This document shows positions 62,446 through 64,000 of a DNA stretch of 64,000 nt, piece after piece. The DNA comes from Achromobacter sp. HZ34 (GTDB lineage: Bacteria; Pseudomonadota; Gammaproteobacteria; Burkholderiales; Burkholderiaceae_B). The stretch lies in the NCBI RefSeq assembly GCF_002209485.1, contig NZ_NJIX01000009.1:1-64000 (forward strand), in the 5' to 3' direction. The notes below the pieces were generated by a model. The model saw only the letters and a list, made by a program, of their open reading frames with translations. It ran no database searches and had not been told where the DNA came from. The position numbers and the translations under genes were made by a program. The stretch's first letter is position 1. Each line of letters starts with the position of its first letter.

Positions 62446-63528
62446 CTAGAACCGCAACCCGATGGCCAGCCCCGCGCCCACCAGCGCCAGCACCAGTACA
62501 CCGATGATCAGGGTGGCCAGTTCGCGGGGGCGGAAGGAGCGCGCGACCATGGCCAGGGACGGCAGGCTGATGGGTGGCAGCGTCACGAGCAGGGCGGCAG
62601 CGGGGCCGGCCGCCATGCCCAGGGACAGCATGGCCTGCACGATGGGCACCTCACCGGCGGTGGGGATGACGAACAGCAGGCCGGCCACGGCAAGGCCGAC
62701 GATCCACAGCCATTCATTACCGATGCTGGCGTCCACATGGGGGAACAGCCACGCCCGGGCGGCGCCCAGCAGCAGCACCAGGACGATGTATTCCGGAATC
62801 AAGCGCAGCGCCATCCGGACGAACAGGCGCAGCCAGCGGGCGAAGGGATGCATGCCGTCGTCGGCCTGGACGTCGGCGTCGGCGGACTGCATGGCCTTGG
62901 CCTGCGCTTCGTCGAAGCCGCGAATTTCGCCGTGGCTCATGCGATTGATCAGCCAGCCCAGGCCGAACACCATGACGATGCCCAGGGCCAGCCGCAGCCC
63001 CGTCCATTGCCATCCCAGCACGAAGCCCATGAAGACCAGCGTGGCGGGATTGAGCATCGTGTTGCCCAGCCAGAAGGCCACCGTGCTGCCCGGGGCAGCC
63101 TGGCAACGGCGCAGGCCAGCCACCACCGGTGCGGCACAACAGGTGCACATCATGCCGGGCACCGACAGCAAGCCGCCCGCGAAGACGCTGCCCAGGCCCG
63201 TGCCGCCCAGGGCTCGCACGATCCAGCGGTGTGGCAGCAAGGCCTGCACCGCGGAGCCCAGCAGCAGGCCCAGGACCATGGCCTGCCAGATCGCCTTGCC
63301 ATAGGCCAGGGCGTAGTTCAGCGCGGCCGTGAACGATGCCGGCGGCGGCGCGGCTTCCGTGCCCATCAGGATGGACGCGCCGATCGAGTGATGCTCGGCT
63401 GCCACGAAGGCCCGCTGGTAGTAGGGCGACCATTTCACGTAGAACAGGCCGGCGACAGCCAGCAGCACGAAAACGGCGATGCCTAGCGCGGGATTGACCG
63501 CGCGGCGTTGATCGGAGGTTGTGGACAT
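62446..63528 (-). CDS. Predicted permease, ArsP/DUF318 type
   Basis: 360 residues with about nine membrane helices. The family hallmark GLLSVPGMMCTCCAAPVVAGLRR and the second repeat VIPTAGEVPIVQAMLSLGM are present, with FWLGNTMLNPATLVFMGFV between them. Relatives include the organoarsenical exporter ArsP and proteins linked to metal or cysteine export; the paired cysteines in MCTCC may bind a thiophilic ion. No ars regulator is nearby. The large loop (about 205-235) is polar. Confidence 0.82.
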   Translation of the reverse strand: MSTTSDQRRAVNPALGIAVFVLLAVAGLFYVKWSPYYQRAFVAAEHHSIGASILMGTEAAPPPASFTAALNYALAYGKAIWQAMVLGLLLGSAVQALLPHRWIVRALGGTGLGSVFAGGLLSVPGMMCTCCAAPVVAGLRRCQAAPGSTVAFWLGNTMLNPATLVFMGFVLGWQWTGLRLALGIVMVFGLGWLINRMSHGEIRGFDEAQAKAMQSADADVQADDGMHPFARWLRLFVRMALRLIPEYIVLVLLLGAARAWLFPHVDASIGNEWLWIVGLAVAGLLFVIPTAGEVPIVQAMLSLGMAAGPAAALLVTLPPISLPSLAMVARSFRPRELATLIIGVLVLALVGAGLAIGLRF

Positions 63529-63619
63529 TGTTCGAAGTCGTCGCGGGGGGCAACGTCCTGGCAGGTTCTGGGAATGGGGTCTGGTGGGCGGGATTGTAGT
63601 CGTGGCGCGAGTGCCACGC

Positions 63620-64000
63620 TCAGCCTATCGTCTGCGTGACTTCACCGTTGCGGTCCTTGATCATCGTGGGCAGTACGTCGAAGCGCAGGCCCTTGTAGGA
63701 CTGGACGTCGTAGCTGCCGCGGCGGGCTTGCAGCAGGGCGGCGATCTCGGTGACGGTGGCCGCTTCCAGTTCGACATGGAGTTCATTGTCCTCCACGCTG
63801 GCGGCATTCTTCTGCCCAAGCGTGAACCGCACGCTCATGTTCGGCCCCAGTACGCGGAAGGATCGGTCGAAGGGCAGGCGCAGCGGCAACAGGGCGGTCA
63901 GTTCGGACACTTGGCGGGCGCCTATCTCGATGATGACCTGGTCCGCACGCAGCAACCGTTTTTCCTGGCGCCAGGTCAGTTGGTCGGTAAAGATGCTGCC
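63620..64000 (-). CDS. Hypothetical protein, partial (start outside window)
   Basis: The minus-strand frame is open from the stop at 63620 to the window edge, 126 codons, with no start required inside (a TTG at 63955 is not needed). Its sequence has alternating hydrophobic strands (ADQVIIEIGARQVSELTALL, FRVLGPNMSVRFTLGQ, ELHVELEAATVTEIAALL) and ends QTIG. I do not recognise a family; it could be the C-terminal part of a larger protein. Confidence 0.6.
   Translation of the reverse strand, partial: GSIFTDQLTWRQEKRLLRADQVIIEIGARQVSELTALLPLRLPFDRSFRVLGPNMSVRFTLGQKNAASVEDNELHVELEAATVTEIAALLQARRGSYDVQSYKGLRFDVLPTMIKDRNGEVTQTIG

Overview
The window reads as a chromosomal segment of a high-GC betaproteobacterium, most likely Alcaligenaceae (Bordetella/Achromobacter type). 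This is inferred from protein character and gene order recalled from that family (dnaX-ybaB-recR; carAB ... greA-yhbY-rlmE-ftsH-folP-glmM; ppx/ppk/pst). No database search was run. Most genes are ordinary core genes with dense high-GC coding, which produces many long antisense shadow frames.

Layout. 1-2.0 kb: 3' end of dnaX (with a 10-copy coding repeat), ybaB, recR. 2.1-6.6 kb: a CoA-transferase translationally coupled to a SsuA/TauA-type ABC transporter, then a carboxymuconolactone-decarboxylase-family protein. 6.6-12.3 kb: tal (minus), carA, carB. 12.4-16.4 kb: SDR oxidoreductase, histidine phosphatase, FlxA-like protein and a RutG-like pyrimidine permease, with a palindromic tandem repeat between. 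16.4-23.0 kb: greA behind a hairpin-rich leader, yhbY, rlmE, ftsH, folP, glmM.

23.3-43.7 kb is a phosphate-centred neighbourhood: an OlsB-like acyltransferase, ppx and ppk (divergent), pstSCAB, a MotAB-like stator pair, a lipoprotein with a degenerate phosphodiesterase domain plus a LamG-like domain, a small lipoprotein, a Tat-exported phospholipase C, a LysR regulator, and an MFS transporter/GpdQ-like phosphodiesterase pair lying between two paralogous DUF4892 genes. Pho boxes with identical geometry (7-4-7 repeat, then 10 nt to a -10) precede ppk and pstS; a weaker one precedes the phosphodiesterase-like lipoprotein. phoU and phoBR are not in the window.

44.5-64 kb follows a tRNA-Pro(UGG) and looks more accessory: an RsbQ-like alpha/beta hydrolase overlapping a PAS histidine kinase, several small unknown genes, an 8.5 kb cyclic beta-1,2-glucan synthase (NdvB type), a lone receiver protein, and a set of stress-type genes (UPF0114, DUF4142, YihY/BrkB, Zn-alcohol dehydrogenase, YciF-like DUF892), then a predicted ArsP-type permease and a partial unknown gene. 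The most intriguing items are the RsbQ/PAS-kinase pair, a small ORF whose Shine-Dalgarno sequence is buried in a hairpin and which ends at an intrinsic terminator, the degenerate phosphodiesterase/LamG lipoprotein, and short 14-bp tandem repeats sitting just behind three different stop codons.
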